A DNA stretch of 64,000 nucleotides, taken from the NCBI GenBank assembly GCA_945861595.1, contig CAMAVE010000001.1, positions 1-64,000 on the forward strand, given 5' to 3'. Shown here piece after piece: positions 1 through 9,547 of the stretch. Under the pieces are notes generated by a model. It was given only the letters and a program-made list of their open reading frames with translations, did no database searches and had not been told where the DNA came from. Each line of letters starts with the position of its first letter. Position 1 is the first letter of the stretch. The translations under genes and the position numbers were made by a program. Origin of the DNA: Synechococcus sp. UW140. Its GTDB lineage: Bacteria; Cyanobacteriota; Cyanobacteriia; PCC-6307; Cyanobiaceae.

Positions 1-198
1 GCCGTGCGCCAGATCGTTCAAAGCTGCTACACCGACACCCTCGCCCTGGTGGATGCCAACCGCGATTGCATGGACCGGGTGGTAGAGCTCCTGATCGAGA
101 AAGAAAGCCTCGATGGCGATGAATTCCGCGCCCTCGTGGCCGAATTCACCGAGGTTCCTGTGAAGGAGCGCTTTACTCCCGTGCTCGGCGCCAGCTGA
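1..198 (+). CDS. ftsH: ATP-dependent zinc metalloprotease FtsH, C-terminal fragment
   Basis: ORF open at the window edge; tail ...DRVVELLIEKESLDGDEFRALVAEFTEVPVKERF is typical of cyanobacterial FtsH C-termini. Confidence 0.85.
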   Translation, partial: AVRQIVQSCYTDTLALVDANRDCMDRVVELLIEKESLDGDEFRALVAEFTEVPVKERFTPVLGAS

Positions 199-247
199 AA
201 CCCCACCAGGTCTCAGCAAGAGCCACCTTGCTGCAGGGCAAAAACGT

Positions 248-284
248 AAAAGCCCTGTCCTGGATCTTCAGGGCAGGGCTTTTT
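248..284 (+). terminator. Rho-independent terminator after ftsH
   Basis: AAAAGCCCTGtCC - loop - GGgCAGGGCTTTTT stem-loop with T-tract. Confidence 0.8.
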
Positions 285-371
285 AGATGGCATCTAAACC
301 CTTTCGGGATTGGGAATAGCAGCGTTTAAACCTTGCCTTGTGGACAACTAGACAGGGCGCCAGCGTGCCCG

Positions 372-1013
372 TTAAACGGGGCGAATCGGACGCTTGTCGA
401 TCACCTTGTCGATCAGGCCATAGCCAATCGCTTCCTGGGGAGACATGAAGAAGTCCCGGTCCGTGTCCTGCTGGATGCGCTCCAGGGGTTGGCCCGTGCG
501 CTCGGCCAGCTCGGTATTGAGCTTGTCCTTCAGGTAGAGGATCTCGTCGGCCTGGATGCGAATGTCGCTGGCCTGGCCCCGGGCGCCACCAAGGGGTTGG
601 TGGATCATGATGCGCGAATGGGTAAGGCTGCTGCGTTTGCCCTTGGTGCCAGCACAAAGCAGAAAGGCGCCCATGCTGGCCGCCAGGCCAAGACATACGG
701 TCTGCACATCGGGCTTGATGTGCTGCATGGTGTCAAAGATACCGAGGCCGTCGTAAACGGAGCCGCCGGGGGAATTGATATAGAGGAAAATATCCTTCTC
801 GGGATCCTCAGCTTCCAGGAACAGCAACTGGGCCACGATCCGGTTGGCCGACTCGGAGGTCACCGTTTCCCCTAGGAAAACGATGCGCTCGCGCAACAGG
901 CGCGAATAAATGTCGAAGGCGCGCTCACCCCGCCCGGACTCTTCGATCACGATCGGGATCATCGGCTCATCAGGGACTTCCAGGCCCGATCCTACTGAGG
1001 GCGGATCACCCAT
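372..1013 (-). CDS. clpP: ATP-dependent Clp protease proteolytic subunit ClpP
   Basis: Motifs [32 protein letters not shown] (catalytic Ser), [11 protein letters not shown] (catalytic His); N-terminal start uncertain. Confidence 0.95.
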   Translation of the reverse strand: MGDPPSVGSGLEVPDEPMIPIVIEESGRGERAFDIYSRLLRERIVFLGETVTSESANRIVAQLLFLEAEDPEKDIFLYINSPGGSVYDGLGIFDTMQHIKPDVQTVCLGLAASMGAFLLCAGTKGKRSSLTHSRIMIHQPLGGARGQASDIRIQADEILYLKDKLNTELAERTGQPLERIQQDTDRDFFMSPQEAIGYGLIDKVIDKRPIRPV

Positions 1014-1062
1014 CGACCGGCCGGGGACGGCGCTATGGTCAACTCACCATGGCCTGAACTGA

Positions 1063-1785
1063 GTGGGCGCCTGCCTCACCGTCGCTGACAGCAAGCGCGC
1101 CTTCCATCGCGCCTTCCCCTTCGTGATCGCGCCGCTCTATCGCCGCATGGTCGATGAGCTGTTGGTGGAACTGCATCTATTGAGCCATCAGAAGGGGTTT
1201 CGCGCCGAAGGCCTCTTCGCCGTGGGCCTGATCCAGGTGTTTGAGAGCTTTTCCAAGGGCTATCGGCCCGAGGAGCAGCGCCAGCCCCTGTTTGAAGCCC
1301 TCTGCGGCTCCTCCGGCTTTTCGGCAGCCGATTTTGAGCGGGAGCGCCAAACCATGGTGGCGGCCGTGGGCCACCACAGTCTCGAGGAGGTGTCTGGCTG
1401 GCTGACCAGCGGCGGTTCCGGTGCTCCGGCTCCCATCGCCGACGTGCTCAGCGCCGTCAAACAACCCAATTTTCACTATTCCCGTCTCGCCGCTGTGGGG
1501 CTGTTGACCCTGTTGCAGCAGGCCGCTGGCGCCGATGCCCTCGAGCCCTCAGCCCTGCGGCAATCCGCCCACGAGATCGGTGAAGCCATGGGCTTACTCA
1601 AGTCACGCCTGGATAAGGACCTCAGCCTCTACGCCTCCAATGTGGAGAAGTTGGCCCAGGCGGTGGAGCTGATGGAAGAAACCGTGGCGGCCGATCGACG
1701 CCGCCGCGAGCGCCAGCAGGAGGCCGCAGCCCAACCATCCACGCCCCCGCCAGCTCCAGCCGATCCAGGTGCCAGCACCCCCTAA
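1063..1785 (+). CDS. thf1: Thylakoid formation / PSII biogenesis protein Psb29 (Thf1)
   Basis: TVADSKRAFHRAFPFVIAPLYRRMVDELLVELHLLSHQ is typical of Psb29/THF1. Confidence 0.9.
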   Translation: MGACLTVADSKRAFHRAFPFVIAPLYRRMVDELLVELHLLSHQKGFRAEGLFAVGLIQVFESFSKGYRPEEQRQPLFEALCGSSGFSAADFERERQTMVAAVGHHSLEEVSGWLTSGGSGAPAPIADVLSAVKQPNFHYSRLAAVGLLTLLQQAAGADALEPSALRQSAHEIGEAMGLLKSRLDKDLSLYASNVEKLAQAVELMEETVAADRRRRERQQEAAAQPSTPPPAPADPGASTP

Positions 1786-1810
1786 GAGCGCCCCCTCAAT
1801 TGTCAGGGAG

Positions 1811-1878
1811 AACTGTCAGGCGGGGTCAACTGTCGGGCAGGGGCAACTGTCTGGCAGGGCCAACTGTCTGGCAGGGGC
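1811..1878. repeat. Four tandem 17-bp units AACTGTCnGGCaGGGGC
   Basis: Units start at 1811, 1828, 1845 and 1862 with exact 17-bp period. Confidence 0.9.
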
Positions 1879-1959
1879 AAAGGTCTGGGGTCTGCTAGCC
1901 CTGCCCCATGAAACCTGGCCAGGCCAAAGCGGCATCAGCCGTCACCAGTGGTGCCGGGA

Positions 1960-3435
1960 TTAGGGCAAGGTCAGGCGTCCGGTGAATTGGCTGGGTCCAG
2001 GGCCGGAGGACCAACCGCCCGCAGCAAGGGCCCTGGCCCCGATCTGCAAAGACCTGGAGCGTTTGAGCAACGGGGGAACTCCCGGCGGCCAGAGCCCAAG
2101 CCGATCCAGGGCCTGGGGTTGGGCCCACAGGCTGAGCATGGCTGGGCTGACCTGGCCAGGATCCCAGGCCGCCCATCGAGCGGAGCCAACCGACTCCTGC
2201 TTGGGCTCGGGCCCCAGGAACAGGAGCAGCACCCGAGGTTGGGCCGGGACGGAGCCAGCAGGGGAGGGTCCAGGGGGCTGGTTCAACCAGCGCCAGCCAC
2301 CCACAACGGTGCCTTGAGCACCAATGCCGCCTTCCTTGGTTGCGCCTGGCGTGGTTGCGCCTGGCGTGGTGCCGCCTGCCTCGCTGCCATCGACCCGCTG
2401 CCAGGTGCTAGCGCTGAAGGGTTTCCCCATCCCCTGCCGTTGCCATTGGGGACTCGCTTCCCTTTCCTCCAGCCCCTGGGCCAGTAAGCCTTTGCGCAGC
2501 CCGGCCAGCAGGGCGCGCCAGTCGGATGCGTTGGCGCCCAGGGCCAGGTGCAACTCCAAACTGGCCCGATAGGGCCCCTTGGCCTGGGAGCGGAGCCGGA
2601 GTTGGAACGGGGTCTGGCGCAGCAAGCCCAGCTGGGCGGGACCCAAGCCATAGCGTTTCTGGAGCGGTTCGCTCACCAGGCGACTGCCCAAAAGTCCATC
2701 AACCAGGGGGGCCAGCCGCCCACCCTGGAGCAGCAAGAGGGCATCGGCGGCCTGGCGGGCGGGGGTCTCCAGCAATGGACCTGGGGCCTGGGGGCTAGCC
2801 GGGCTGGGCCCAAGCGGGCTGGCCTGACCCTGCCAGGTCAGGGCCTTCCCCTCGCCAGCCAGAACCAAGCAACCCTGCTGAAAGGGCAGAAACAATGGCG
2901 TCAGCGGTCCCAGCAAGTCGCCGAGGGTGGGGCCACTCCAGTAGGCCGCTTCCGAGCTCTTGAGCTGGTTGAGGCACTGGCGCTGTTGGCCCTGGGGCGG
3001 CGCGAATTTGAGCCGCAACTGGTCCTGCAACCACTGGCGGTTGAGCGGATCGGCTGCCACCACCACCAGATCGTCAACCTGCAGGGCCTTCGGAGGAAGG
3101 GGCAAGGGTTGGGCGCCGCCAAAGGGCTCTGCCGGCAAGACCAGGAATTCGGCTCCATCGCCATGGCCGCCCCAGAACTGCCACCACAGGCCGGAATGGC
3201 GGGCCCAGAGTTGCTGGGCTAGGCCGGGGCCAAGGCGCTGGCTCCAAAGGGGCGGCGGCGTAGGCAGGCCGCCACTGCGAAAACTTTGCAATAGGGCAGC
3301 GCTAGAGGCCAGCCGTTCCAAGCCTGAAGCGTGGCGTCGGGGTGTGCGCCACAACAGCCAGCTAGCCCCAACCAGCAACAGGACCAGGCTCAACCCAGTC
3401 ATCAACAAGGGAGGACGTGGGCGAACGAGCTGCAT
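1960..3435 (-). CDS. Membrane-anchored hypothetical protein (possibly DUF3352-like)
   Basis: Long ORF with N-terminal TM segment (LLMTGLSLVLLLVGASWLLW); start chosen at MQLVRP; family assignment tentative. Confidence 0.6.
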   Translation of the reverse strand: MQLVRPRPPLLMTGLSLVLLLVGASWLLWRTPRRHASGLERLASSAALLQSFRSGGLPTPPPLWSQRLGPGLAQQLWARHSGLWWQFWGGHGDGAEFLVLPAEPFGGAQPLPLPPKALQVDDLVVVAADPLNRQWLQDQLRLKFAPPQGQQRQCLNQLKSSEAAYWSGPTLGDLLGPLTPLFLPFQQGCLVLAGEGKALTWQGQASPLGPSPASPQAPGPLLETPARQAADALLLLQGGRLAPLVDGLLGSRLVSEPLQKRYGLGPAQLGLLRQTPFQLRLRSQAKGPYRASLELHLALGANASDWRALLAGLRKGLLAQGLEEREASPQWQRQGMGKPFSASTWQRVDGSEAGGTTPGATTPGATKEGGIGAQGTVVGGWRWLNQPPGPSPAGSVPAQPRVLLLFLGPEPKQESVGSARWAAWDPGQVSPAMLSLWAQPQALDRLGLWPPGVPPLLKRSRSLQIGARALAAGGWSSGPGPSQFTGRLTLP

Positions 3436-3631
3436 CACGGCCTCCTTGGAGTCACAACCGACAGGCGATCGCTCAACAGGAGAGGGGCGCAAAAAAGGGA
3501 GCCCACAAAAGCGGAGCCGATCAGCAAGGAGCCCCGCAGACAGCAGCCCCCTCGACAATCGACCAGCCGCCCCCTAGGCGGCAAAACAAACCACAAGCGA
3601 TCGATCGGCGCAATTGCCGTTGCCAACGGGA

Positions 3632-3781
3632 TCAACGGCGGGAGAGGGGAGCGGCCTGACGGCGGCGCCGATCCCGCCATTCGATCGTGGAGAGATAGAT
3701 CACCCCACCACTGACAAACACAAGCAAAAGGGTTGCTGTGGCCGCCAACAGGGTGGGGATGCCCAGGGAAAGCTCAGGCAA
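3632..3781 (-). CDS. Small 49-aa single-TM protein immediately downstream of petN
   Basis: TTG start 3 nt after petN stop; translation (M)PELSLGIPTLLAATATLLLVFVSGGVIYLSTIEWRDRRRRQAAPLSRR; one TM helix plus basic tail; absent from supplied ORF track. Confidence 0.65.
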   Translation of the reverse strand: MPELSLGIPTLLAATATLLLVFVSGGVIYLSTIEWRDRRRRQAAPLSRR

Positions 3782-3784
3782 GGC

Positions 3785-3886
3785 TCAGAAGTTGAGGGTG
3801 CCGTCGCCGTTGCGGCCCCAGACCACCATGGCAATCGAAAAAGTGAAGATGGCCGCAAGCGAGGCCCAACCCAGGGTGATCAGCAT
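3785..3886 (-). CDS. petN: Cytochrome b6f complex subunit PetN (33 aa)
   Basis: [33 protein letters not shown] matches PetN. Confidence 0.95.
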   Translation of the reverse strand: MLITLGWASLAAIFTFSIAMVVWGRNGDGTLNF

Positions 3887-3952
3887 GGGGTTTGGAAAAG
3901 GGTCCCCCAGTGTACCTAGGCTTGGTCCTGTCGAGACCAGCCAATACGGGCC

Positions 3953-4288
3953 ATGACCAGCGTTCCTGCCCTCACCAGCACGCCCATGCGTCCCCTGGCC
4001 CCGGCGCGTCGGACCAGGCAAGCCGATGGCAGCCTCAGCGAGAGGGAGCCCTATCCCCAAGCCCGGGTCATCGTCCTCGATGACGATTTCAATACCTATC
4101 AGCACGTGGTGGAGAGCCTGCTGCGCCATATCCCGGGGATGGATCCGGATCGGGCCTGGCAGCTGGCCCACCGCATCGACAGCCAGGGATCGGCGGTGGC
4201 CTGGAGCGGCCCCTTTGAACAGGCGGAGCTCTACCACCAACAGCTGGCCGCTGAAGGCCTAACGATGGCACCCCTAGAGCGGATCTAG
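3953..4288 (+). CDS. clpS: ATP-dependent Clp protease adaptor ClpS
   Basis: [25 protein letters not shown]...[31 protein letters not shown]. Confidence 0.92.
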   Translation: MTSVPALTSTPMRPLAPARRTRQADGSLSEREPYPQARVIVLDDDFNTYQHVVESLLRHIPGMDPDRAWQLAHRIDSQGSAVAWSGPFEQAELYHQQLAAEGLTMAPLERI

Positions 4289-4335
4289 CTCGGCAGCATT
4301 CTGCCTAGATTTTTGCCCCTGCCGCAATCGCTGCC

Positions 4336-4617
4336 ATGGGGCGGGTGGTCATCACCCACAGCACCTACGTCGAGGGCCTGATCCCTTTGCTCCGCAAGCT
4401 GGCGCTCCATCCCCAGGTGGACACGATCACCCCAGCCGTGATCAGCCGGGTGCGGGGTCGAAGCCAGGGGCTGCGGCTGCGGATCTCCGCACCCCTGACC
4501 GGTGGTTGGAAGCTGGTGGCGCGCCGCGGCAGCTCGGCCCAGGAGGTGTTCCTGACCACCAGCCTGGATCGGGAGGCGTTGCAACGCGCTGTGGACGACC
4601 TAATCAAAGCCAGATAA
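4336..4617 (+). CDS. DUF2103 family protein
   Basis: GRVVITHSTYVEGLIPLLRKLA... recalled as DUF2103-like cyanobacterial protein. Confidence 0.7.
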   Translation: MGRVVITHSTYVEGLIPLLRKLALHPQVDTITPAVISRVRGRSQGLRLRISAPLTGGWKLVARRGSSAQEVFLTTSLDREALQRAVDDLIKAR

Positions 4618-4744
4618 CGGGGGCCAGCCCCTCACCCTTTACCAAGGAAGGGGCACCCCACACGCCACCCCCCAAAGGGGATGGAATGGGCCAACTTTCG
4701 TACCATCAAAATCCCCCCAAAAGGCAATTATCCCCACTCAAGAC

Positions 4745-4773
4745 TCACTTATTGCTTTTTTAGCAATAAGTGA
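4745..4773. repeat. Perfect 11-bp inverted repeat TCACTTATTGC-TTTTTTA-GCAATAAGTGA
   Basis: Direct reading; intergenic, about 230 bp upstream of the GGDEF/EAL gene. Confidence 0.85.
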
Positions 4774-5004
4774 TGGGTGAACATCTTGGCGGATCCCGGC
4801 CTTACATTGATGCCCTCGGGGTGCTCGGTTTTGCTCTTCCCCCTTGCCCGAGTAAACCCCAAGACAATGGGGCAACAACCAAGGATCAATCCAGGGGCAA
4901 GCACTGGCAGCCCAAGGCATTTGCCAGGGTTTCGAAGAACCCCGGTGGTGGACTAGAGCTCCTCCCTCGCTTGACAACAGGGGGGCATTCTGGGTTAGGC
5001 TAGA

Positions 5005-6858
5005 ATGATTAATTGCCATTTAGGCCGCCCCCCACATACCGCTACGACCGCGTCCCTCAATGAGGTCATCCCTTCAGCCCATGGTGACTTCAAGCTTGGA
5101 GTTCCTAAACTTGAACCAGCCGTGAGCGAGCTGGCCCAGTCCCTGGATCATCTCACCAAGTTGATCTCCCTGTTCGATCCCGATCAGGTCCACCCTGTGG
5201 TCGACGCCCTTGACCAAGTGGCTGGCGCCTTGGGGGCCCAGGTAGTTGTGCTGGTTGCCCATGGCCAGATCCGAGAATCCCTGGGCCTCATCCCCAGCGA
5301 TCGCCTCCTCGTGCTTCAGGCCCGGGAACAGCAGAACGCAACCCTTGAGCTGGCCGTTGGACGTCTTGAGGTCACCTGGCTTGAGCTAGCCAACCAGGAG
5401 CAGCTCCTCGTCGGTCGCCTCGGCCAACCCTTCAGTCCAACCGAACGGGAGCTGGTGAAGGCCTTCGGCCGCACCATCCAGATCGGCGACAAGGGCTGGA
5501 AAGCCCTGACGGCGGAACGGCAGGCCCATGAGGCAGCCGTGATCCGGGCCACCCATGACAGTCTCACCGGTCTGCCAAACCGGGAGATGGCCCTCGAGCA
5601 GCTCAGCCGTTGGCTGAAGGAAAACCAGCAACAACCCCAGGTTGACACCGTCATTGCGGTTCTCTTTATTGATCTGGACCGCTTCAAAAATGTCAATGAT
5701 GCCTACGGCCATGTGGCCGGTGACCAGTTCCTGATCACGGTGGCGCGGATCCTGCAGCAATTGGTCGGCCCCCAGGACATTCTGGCTCGGCTAGCCGGTG
5801 ACGAATTCATCGTGATCTGTCGCTACGACCTGGCCTACCAGGCCTTGAAACTGGCAGAGCAGATCATTACTGAGATCAGTATTCCGATCAATTTAGGTGG
5901 CCGTCTTCTCTCCCATTCCGCCTCCATTGGCCTGGCCTATGCCAACCCAAGGGACACGGCAGATTCCTTGCTGGAGAACGCCGATCTGGCCATGTATGAA
6001 GCGAAGCAAAAAGGTCGCCATTGTGTGATCAACTTCGACCATGGCATGCGCGAATCAGCCCAGCAACGCACCTCTTTGGAATCTGAGCTGAGGCGTGCCC
6101 TAGCCAATGGCGAGCTGGAATGCTATTTCCAACCGATCATGGAACTCTGGACCAACCGCATCAGTGGCTTTGAAGCCCTCGTGCGCTGGATCCACCCCCA
6201 GCAGGGCCTGCTGAACCCGGCTGACTTCATCCCGATTGCCGAAGAAACCGGACTCATCGTGGATCTCGATGCCCAAATTCTTGAGCAAGCTTGCAGGAAG
6301 ATCACCGAGTGGAACCTGGTTACCCCAGAAAAACTCCTTACCCTTTCAGTCAACATATCTGCCCGCAGCCTTTTGGACCTAGCCCTCTCCGAGCGGGTCG
6401 CTAGCGCGATCAAAACCCATCAGGTCCAACCCAGCAATCTTTACCTAGAAATCACCGAAACTGCCCTCATTGACGATATCGAACTGGCGACAACCTGTAT
6501 CAACAAGCTAGAGAGCCTGGGCATTCGCATGGCCATTGACGATTTCGGCACAGGCTATTCATCCCTTCGTTATCTTAAAAATCTGCAGGTTGGCGTGCTC
6601 AAAATTGATCGCTCTTTTACCGATGGCCTCTCGGTTGACCATGGCGATGGCGTGATTGTTAAAGCGGTGATTGACATGGCCAGCGCCCTCAACATGGCCG
6701 TAGTAGCCGAAGGAATCGAAACCCAGTACCAACTGGATGTGCTCAAGGGCTTGGGCTGCGAATACGGCCAGGGCTACCTGTTTGGCCGACCCCTCAACGC
6801 CGCCAACACGGAACGATTGCTCAAAACGGTCTGGGCTGGCGTGTCAAGCCGCCACTAA
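5005..6858 (+). CDS. Diguanylate cyclase/phosphodiesterase with GGDEF and EAL domains
   Basis: DHDSLTGLPNR-like segment, LARLAGDEF (AGDEF variant), FEALVRWIHP (EAL), DDFGTGYSSLRYLKNL; start codon uncertain. Confidence 0.93.
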   Translation: MINCHLGRPPHTATTASLNEVIPSAHGDFKLGVPKLEPAVSELAQSLDHLTKLISLFDPDQVHPVVDALDQVAGALGAQVVVLVAHGQIRESLGLIPSDRLLVLQAREQQNATLELAVGRLEVTWLELANQEQLLVGRLGQPFSPTERELVKAFGRTIQIGDKGWKALTAERQAHEAAVIRATHDSLTGLPNREMALEQLSRWLKENQQQPQVDTVIAVLFIDLDRFKNVNDAYGHVAGDQFLITVARILQQLVGPQDILARLAGDEFIVICRYDLAYQALKLAEQIITEISIPINLGGRLLSHSASIGLAYANPRDTADSLLENADLAMYEAKQKGRHCVINFDHGMRESAQQRTSLESELRRALANGELECYFQPIMELWTNRISGFEALVRWIHPQQGLLNPADFIPIAEETGLIVDLDAQILEQACRKITEWNLVTPEKLLTLSVNISARSLLDLALSERVASAIKTHQVQPSNLYLEITETALIDDIELATTCINKLESLGIRMAIDDFGTGYSSLRYLKNLQVGVLKIDRSFTDGLSVDHGDGVIVKAVIDMASALNMAVVAEGIETQYQLDVLKGLGCEYGQGYLFGRPLNAANTERLLKTVWAGVSSRH

Positions 6859-7059
6859 AATCATTTTGGACCGCTTGAGGCTGATCTAGCCAAGCAAGGA
6901 TAAAGCAAGCTTTCTAGTAGAGAACATGGTGAATTAGCAGACTGTTCCATACCAGATTCCAGCATGGATAAACTAGAAAGAATGAAAACCCTTAACTGCA
7001 GTCAAAATCCTATCGCTGGCAGGCCCATACCATCCATCTCTGTCAGCCGATCTGTCAGA

Positions 7060-7098
7060 TGTCAGTCCGCCCTGTCAGTCTGCCCTGTCAGTCCAGCG
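7060..7098. repeat. Three tandem 13-bp units TGTCAGTCnGCCC
   Basis: Units at 7060, 7073 and 7086. Confidence 0.85.
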
Positions 7099-7333
7099 AG
7101 CCCATGCCCCTTCCTACGGGCCTAATCCCAATTAGGGGGGAAAGGCCTACGCAAGCGAAGTCATCGAACCATGTCGCCTCCGAAAAGCCGGGGCAAGTCG
7201 GCCATCCATGGAAGGCTGGCGTTAAGCAGACTGGCAGAGGGCACATTTAGTTCAAAGAGCTGGTCACGGTCGAAAGCGTCTTCGACGCAATACCCCTAGA
7301 TTTGTGACAGCCCATGCATCGGAGACGCAAGGA

Positions 7334-7570
7334 TCAGGATTGTTGAACGCCGAGAAAGATACAGCCAACGATTCGTCGACCGTTAACGGCGACCTGCTTT
7401 AGGCCCAAGAGAGGTTGGACATCAAAGTGGGTACTCTGCTCAATCCAGTAGCACAACCCAATGGCACCTGGTAAACCATTTACGCCAAGAACGAGGAACG
7501 GATCTTGGCGACAGCAAAAGCCCAGCGGCGTGATCTCGACTTGTTTGACGATTGGACCAAAAAATGATGG
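7334..7570 (-). pseudogene. Possible decayed coding fragment, no start codon
   Basis: Open reverse frame PSFFGPIVKQVEITPLGFCCRQDPFLVLGVNGLPGAIGLCYWIEQSTHFDVQPLLGLKQVAVNGRRIVGCIFLGVQQS* bounded upstream by TAG; protein-like composition but no family recognised. Confidence 0.25.
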
Positions 7571-7806
7571 CTAGTTGAGGAGACTCAACACCATTCACCA
7601 GGCAGAGTGAAAGATAATCCTTGAATAGTTTGACGACTGGCCCAGCCAAGTAGCACCAAAGCGAAGCGTCCCGCAAGTCGTCGTCGACTATAAGCACCTG
7701 TCACTGTTCCGCCTGCTAAGTCCTTGGTCGGACTGTCAGCGTTAGGCTCTCACAACAGGTCACACCCCACTCGCCTGCCCAGCCCAATCACTACCGAAAG
7801 AACTAG

Positions 7807-9387
7807 CTAAAGAGCGTTTGCGCTACAAATCCGTATTTGATTAAATCTTTTACAGCTAAAATGCGTTCGCACCATGTCTTCGCCGGCAGAAACAAAGTGA
7901 TTCCAAGTATCAATTATTCTTTGCTTGTCAGCCCCTATTGGCAGCCAATTGGGAGGTTGCTCATAGCGGTGAAAACTGGGATCAATGACGAGTACTGGCG
8001 CTATTCTGACGCAATCTAAAATATTTTTCAACCTCTCTGCTGAATAGAAGACATACTGGTGGAAGTCTGGACAGACAAGCTTGTTCATTGGGGCACCGTG
8101 AGGGATCACATTGGAGTTCTGACCTAGCCGGGCAAACGCATATCCATTCGGGTATGCCGACCTAAAGGATTGTGACTCAGCTGACTCCTGCGTGGCCGAT
8201 ACAAGTTTATTTACAACCGCTTGAGGCGAGTCAATATAATGGGGAAAGCCTGGCATACCACTGAGTAGTACAGCTAGCAAAATGACTGAAATCATGGTGA
8301 TTGCCCTTGATCTCCTTAGGTAGCTCGATAGCATTGCAGCCAGCGTAATCAATATTAGGGTTTGGCCGAAATAGATGATCTGCAAGTGATGCCTCCATAG
8401 CCCCGTATTCGCCAGAATGAATAGGGAGAATAAAAAGGTTGCCAGTGTGGCGATAGCGAAAGAGCGAGCCTGCACTTCTCCACGACTAATTGCAACACAA
8501 ATGGCAAGAATCAGGCCTGCGAATGGCAACGCAACAGCAAAGAATACGCTTGCCTGGTCTGTGAATATCGTCCGCAGGTGAGCGACCAATGAACCCGAGA
8601 AGCCGTCGCTATTTATCAAGACACTATTGGCGTAAAGGATGTTATTACGCTGGGCTTGCAGGTAACCGAATAGCTCGCCCCTGCTGGCCAGTAATCCAAA
8701 AATTGAAGCCGCAGAGAATACGAACCCTATGAATATTAAGCCTAGATTCTGGACAGCAATGCGGAGTCGCCGCTCTCTGGAACTGGAAAGCTCGCTGGCG
8801 AGGCAAAACACAACGGGCAGCGGGAACATAATCAACTTTGAAAAAAGCAGAATGGCCATCAGTGAGCCGCTCAATAGAAATCTTTTTCGAAAATATTGAG
8901 AGCAGCACAGCAGAGCCAATGCCGTTGCAGGGAGATGGGTGTCGCCTGGAACCCAGAATGCGCCTGTTACCAGAAAGGGTACGGCGATAAGCAAGGCTTT
9001 TTGTTGTATTTTACTTATCGAGACCAGGTTTCTAGCAATATCGCAGGCAGAGAGGGCGGCGATTAACGCTATGGAGAGCTCAAAAACATACTCTCCAGCC
9101 GCGCCAAACAACCGCTGACTTGAAACGGCATAATAAAAGAGAGGATCCTTGTTGTCGTAAACGTCAACATAGAGACGACTGCCTTTATTGAGATACTCGG
9201 CTACGGATACAAATATTGCCCTGTCTGATGTGGGAGCAGGTATCAGGCTAAACAAAAAGCATGTGACGATAGAAGTTACCACTATTGCTAGAAATGGCCA
9301 TGATATCCACTGGCGGCTTGTGGCCGAGCTTGCGATGCTGCCAAGATGCCTTTCAAGATGGAAACGCTTCACGGCCTGGCGCCTCAA
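7807..9387 (-). CDS. Polytopic membrane protein, GT39/ArnT-like GT-C glycosyltransferase candidate
   Basis: About 526 aa with many TM segments; TSDRAIFVSVAEYLNKGSRLYVDVYDNKDPLFYY resembles the first-loop Asp motif of GT-C enzymes; low G+C relative to neighbours. Confidence 0.65.
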   Translation of the reverse strand: MRRQAVKRFHLERHLGSIASSATSRQWISWPFLAIVVTSIVTCFLFSLIPAPTSDRAIFVSVAEYLNKGSRLYVDVYDNKDPLFYYAVSSQRLFGAAGEYVFELSIALIAALSACDIARNLVSISKIQQKALLIAVPFLVTGAFWVPGDTHLPATALALLCCSQYFRKRFLLSGSLMAILLFSKLIMFPLPVVFCLASELSSSRERRLRIAVQNLGLIFIGFVFSAASIFGLLASRGELFGYLQAQRNNILYANSVLINSDGFSGSLVAHLRTIFTDQASVFFAVALPFAGLILAICVAISRGEVQARSFAIATLATFLFSLFILANTGLWRHHLQIIYFGQTLILITLAAMLSSYLRRSRAITMISVILLAVLLSGMPGFPHYIDSPQAVVNKLVSATQESAESQSFRSAYPNGYAFARLGQNSNVIPHGAPMNKLVCPDFHQYVFYSAERLKNILDCVRIAPVLVIDPSFHRYEQPPNWLPIGADKQRIIDTWNHFVSAGEDMVRTHFSCKRFNQIRICSANAL

Positions 9388-9445
9388 TTTTTTGGGGTGG
9401 GGGCGGGGGGTAGTTAGTGGACTAGAGCAGGCCTATGACGGCGTC

Positions 9446-9547
9446 CTATCCAGGCCTAGAGCGAACCATGATTGACTTGCCAAGAAAATATTTAAGGGCA
9501 ACGTGAACTATCGCCTCTGACGCACCGTAGCCGACCATCAAGACCAT
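9446..9547 (-). other. Short hydrophobic ORF (33 aa), possible gene remnant
   Basis: MVLMVGYGASEAIVHVALKYFLGKSIMVRSRPG*; same strand and just upstream of the GT39-like gene. Confidence 0.3.
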
